In this document: positions 5,402 to 7,756 of the stretch, piece after piece
Position numbering within the stretch: position 1 is the first letter of the stretch
Layout of the letters: every line of letters starts with the position of its first letter
Origin: an uncultured Acidobacteriaceae bacterium
GTDB lineage: Bacteria > Acidobacteriota > Terriglobia > Terriglobales > Acidobacteriaceae
Direction of reading: 5' to 3'
DNA: 7,756 bases
NCBI GenBank assembly: GCA_903842845.1
Contig: CAIMNN010000068.1
Location: 1 to 7,756 of the forward strand
Program-made: the position numbers and the translations under genes
Notes under the pieces: model-generated
What the model was told of the DNA's origin: nothing
Databases searched by the model: none
Seen by the model: the letters and a program-made list of their open reading frames with translations, nothing else

Positions 5402-6541
5402 ATGGATACTCAGACACGCAGAGAGTTTGTGATTACAGCCAGTGCGATGATAGCCAGCGCGGCATTTACGCAGGCTGCAACCGGAAGACAGCGCGCGATG
5501 AAGCAGCGAGTGTTTGTGGCCTCGGGGGCCAAGGATGGTGTGCTGGCTTTTGATTGGGATGGCACGCGTGGCGAGTTGCTACCGGTTGGGCGCGCGGCGG
5601 AGATGGAGACGGTCGACTGGCTTGCGCTTTCGCAGGATAAGAAATTTATTTATGCGGCGTGCGAAGTGGAGAGCTTCAACGGGCGCGCGACGGGTGTGCT
5701 GGCGAGCTTTGCGGTTGAAGATGCAAAGCTGCGGCAGCTTTCAGCGCGGAACTCGGCCAGCAAGGGAACGTGCCATTGCGCTGTGAATGCGACGGGCGCG
5801 GTTCTGGTTGCGGCGGATTACGGCGGCGGAAGCGCGGCGAGCTTTGCGATACGTGACGGCGTGTTGAGCGAAGTGGTTTGGAGCGAACATTACACGGGCA
5901 CGGGTCCAAATAGGGAGCGGCAAGAGGCGGCGCATGCGCACTTTGCCGGATTCTCGCCGGACAACCGGTTTGCGTACGTGAACGACCTGGGTGGGGATGT
6001 GATCCATATTTATGCGGTGGACACGGCGACGGCAAAGCTGACGAAGGCGGGCGAGTACAAGTCAGCGCCGGGTGCGGGACCGCGGACGTTACGCTTCCAT
6101 CCGAATGGGAAGGTTGGCTACTCGGTGAATGAGCTGAATTCGACACTTGATGTGCTGACCTGGTCGAAGGCCGATGGCGGGTTGAGCTTGATAGAACGGC
6201 ATGAGTTATTGCCTGCCGGTTCAACTGCGCCGCGCTGGGCCTGCGATACGGTCATCACGCGCGATGGCCGTTTTGTGTATGTAGCGCATCGCGGAGATGA
6301 TTTTATTTTGAGTATGAGGGCCGATGTGGCAACGGGCAAGCTGACGCCGATGGAGCGAACGCCTGCGGGCGGGAAGATTCCGCGGAGCTTCACGCTTGAC
6401 CCAACGGAGAGGTGGGTTCTGGTTGCGAATCAGAAATCTGATTATGTGTCGGTCTTTGCGCGCGATGCGGAGACAGGGTTGATTGCGAAGACGGGGAAGA
6501 ACTTTGTCGTGGCGACGCCGATGTCGATCGTATTCCTTTAG
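5402..6541 (+). CDS. Tat-exported lactonase family protein (6-phosphogluconolactonase-like beta-propeller)
   Basis: A 379-residue protein of the seven-bladed Pgl/YbhE-type lactonase family. The cytoplasmic E. coli Pgl hydrolyses 6-phosphogluconolactone, and relatives act on muconate-type or sugar lactones. Here residues 1-26 are a twin-arginine signal (TRREFVITASAMIASAAF, likely cut near 23-26), so the mature propeller should work in the periplasm, where a phosphosugar lactone is an unlikely substrate. Blade marks are HCAVNATGAVLVAADYGGGS (125-144), AHAHFAGFSPDNRFAYVNDLG (177-197), GAGPRTLRFHPNGKVGYSVNEL (224-245), DTVITRDGRFVYVAHRGDD (282-300) and GGKIPRSFTLDPTERWVLVANQKSD (323-347). In the third, the usual GPRH of the family reads GPRT, and the usual Glu near 282 is Asp. 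These changes may alter or remove lactonase activity. It is divergent from tsaD and overlaps the RND gene tail by four bases. A non-enzymatic propeller is a fair alternative. Confidence 0.88.
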   Translation: MDTQTRREFVITASAMIASAAFTQAATGRQRAMKQRVFVASGAKDGVLAFDWDGTRGELLPVGRAAEMETVDWLALSQDKKFIYAACEVESFNGRATGVLASFAVEDAKLRQLSARNSASKGTCHCAVNATGAVLVAADYGGGSAASFAIRDGVLSEVVWSEHYTGTGPNRERQEAAHAHFAGFSPDNRFAYVNDLGGDVIHIYAVDTATAKLTKAGEYKSAPGAGPRTLRFHPNGKVGYSVNELNSTLDVLTWSKADGGLSLIERHELLPAGSTAPRWACDTVITRDGRFVYVAHRGDDFILSMRADVATGKLTPMERTPAGGKIPRSFTLDPTERWVLVANQKSDYVSVFARDAETGLIAKTGKNFVVATPMSIVFL

Positions 6542-7756
6542 TCGCCGGCTTCGGCCACTGTGCTATCTCCCGCTTCACGTAAGCCCTCGAGTTCTGAGCC
6601 GATGCGGCTTGGCTTCATCACCATCCATTGCAGGCGGTCGAACATGAGATAGACGACCGGTGTGGTGAAGAGGGTGAGGAGCTGCGAGACAAGTAATCCG
6701 CCGACGATGGAGATGCCGAGCGGCTGACGGAGCTCCGCACCGACGCCTGTGCCGAATGCGAGGGGAAACGCACCGAAGAGCGCGGCGAATGTGGTCATCA
6801 TGATGGGGCGGAAGCGCAACAGGCAAGATTTGTATATGGCCTCAATGGGAGGCAGGCCCTGCTCTCGCTCGCACTGGAGCGCGAAGTCAATCATCATGAT
6901 GGCGTTCTTCTTCACAATACCGATGAGCAAGATGACGCCGATGATGGCGATGATGCTGAGGTCTTTTCCCATGGCCATGAGTGCGAGCAGCGCGCCGACG
7001 CCGGCGGGTGGAATGGTGGAGAGGATGGTCAACGGGTGGATGTAGCTCTCATAGAGGATGCCGAGGACGATGTAGACGGCGACGAGCGCAGAGATAACGA
7101 GGAGCCACTCGTTTTTGAGCGCGTCCTGATAGGCCTGTGCGGTTCCCTGAAAAGTGCCTGAGATGCTGGGCGGCATGTTGAGTTCACGCTTGGCGCCCTC
7201 AATGGCGGTGACTGCATCGCCGAGTGCAACGCTGGGGGCGAGGTTGAATGAGAGAGTGACGGCGGGATACTGGCCCTGGTGGTTGACCTGGAGGAAGGTT
7301 CGCTTCTGCTCGTAGTGGGCAACGTCGGAGAGGGGAACCATGGAGCCGGTGCTGGATTTGATGTAGATGCCGTTGAGTGCGTCAGGGCTGAGTTGATATT
7401 TTGGGTCGACTTCCATGACGACGAAGTACTGATTGAGCCCGGTGTACATGGTTGAGACCTGCCGCTGTCCGAAGGCGTCGTAGAGAACCTGATCCAAGGA
7501 AGCGGGCGTGATGCCGAGGCGCGAAGCGGTGTCACGGTCGATGACTAGCTGTGCGGAGAGACCCAGATTTTGCTGGTCAGTGGAGACGTCGCGCAGCTCC
7601 TTCATGGTACGCATTTTGGCGAGGAGTTGTGGGGCCAGGGTGTTGAGCTCATCGAGGTTTTCGTCAGAGAGGGTGTACTGGTACTGGGCATCGGACATGC
7701 GACCGCCCATGGAAAGCTCCTGCTGCGTCTGAAGGACGAGTGAAGTTCCTGGCACG
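6538..7756 (-). CDS. RND multidrug efflux transporter, MdtB/MdtC-like (5' part outside window)
   Basis: About 406 C-terminal residues of an inner-membrane RND pump of the HAE1 group (usually about 1040 residues), which expels drugs or toxic compounds using the proton gradient, together with a periplasmic adaptor and an outer-membrane channel. The visible part starts in the second large periplasmic loop (VPGTSLVLQT, GGRMSDAQYQYTL, FQGTAQAYQ) and runs through the last transmembrane helices. MdtB/C-type signatures are ESYIHPLTILSTIPPAGVGA, IGIVKKNAIMMIDFALQ, CLLRFRPIMMTTFAALFGA and TGVGAELRQPLG, then LLTLFTTPVVYLMFDRL. The second Lys of KKNA aligns with the AcrB TM10 proton-relay lysine (Lys940); the TM4 aspartates are outside the window. 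The tail is short and acidic. The GTG at 7755 is an internal valine (family VPGT), not a start. Frame and motifs are intact, so it looks functional as far as it can be seen. Confidence 0.96.
   Translation of the reverse strand, partial: VPGTSLVLQTQQELSMGGRMSDAQYQYTLSDENLDELNTLAPQLLAKMRTMKELRDVSTDQQNLGLSAQLVIDRDTASRLGITPASLDQVLYDAFGQRQVSTMYTGLNQYFVVMEVDPKYQLSPDALNGIYIKSSTGSMVPLSDVAHYEQKRTFLQVNHQGQYPAVTLSFNLAPSVALGDAVTAIEGAKRELNMPPSISGTFQGTAQAYQDALKNEWLLVISALVAVYIVLGILYESYIHPLTILSTIPPAGVGALLALMAMGKDLSIIAIIGVILLIGIVKKNAIMMIDFALQCEREQGLPPIEAIYKSCLLRFRPIMMTTFAALFGAFPLAFGTGVGAELRQPLGISIVGGLLVSQLLTLFTTPVVYLMFDRLQWMVMKPSRIGSELEGLREAGDSTVAEAGD

Noticed and set aside
7753..7755. GTG at the right edge as the start of a 405-codon gene
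   Set aside because: The residue is the internal valine of the conserved VPGT segment of RND pumps. The gene clearly continues beyond the window.

Overview
The window reads as ordinary chromosomal DNA from a moderately GC-rich Gram-negative bacterium. The best guess is an acidobacterium of the Terriglobia/Acidobacteriaceae type. That placement is inference from gene style: a secreted FecR-domain protein with a Tyr/Trp/Gly-rich DUF6600-like core, a Tat-exported lactonase-fold propeller, a long TsaD with extra loops, and an MdtB/MdtC-type RND pump. No rRNA, tRNA, CRISPR array, transposase, integrase or phage gene was seen.

Layout from left to right. Positions 1-135 are the leader of a large secreted protein (136-2229, +). 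It has a signal peptide, a FecR domain, a DUF6600-like domain and a long low-complexity tail of PNNG-type pentapeptides, two seven-proline runs and a Lys/Asp-rich end. A strong intrinsic terminator (2251-2280) follows. Next is an Old Yellow Enzyme of the YqjM/XenA class (2320-3447, +), then a stand-alone MerR-type regulator (3525-4061, +) closed by a second strong terminator (4081-4112). tsaD, the tRNA t6A-modification gene, lies on the minus strand (5297-4116), converging with the merR-type gene. A divergent 104-base gap with a short 9-base tandem repeat separates tsaD from a Tat-signal lactonase/6-phosphogluconolactonase-like protein (5402-6541, +). That gene overlaps by four bases, tail to tail, with the 3' part of an RND efflux transporter gene (7756-6538, -), whose 5' part lies beyond the window.

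The genes do not form one operon or pathway. They appear to be mostly independent transcription units: housekeeping (tsaD), redox metabolism (OYE), regulation (merR-type), envelope or periplasm (FecR/DUF6600 protein, lactonase) and drug or toxic-compound export (RND). No intergenic stretch reaches 300 bases. I did not find a convincing new multi-gene system. The most unusual objects are the repeat-built C-terminal half of the FecR/DUF6600 protein and a few odd regulatory arrangements.
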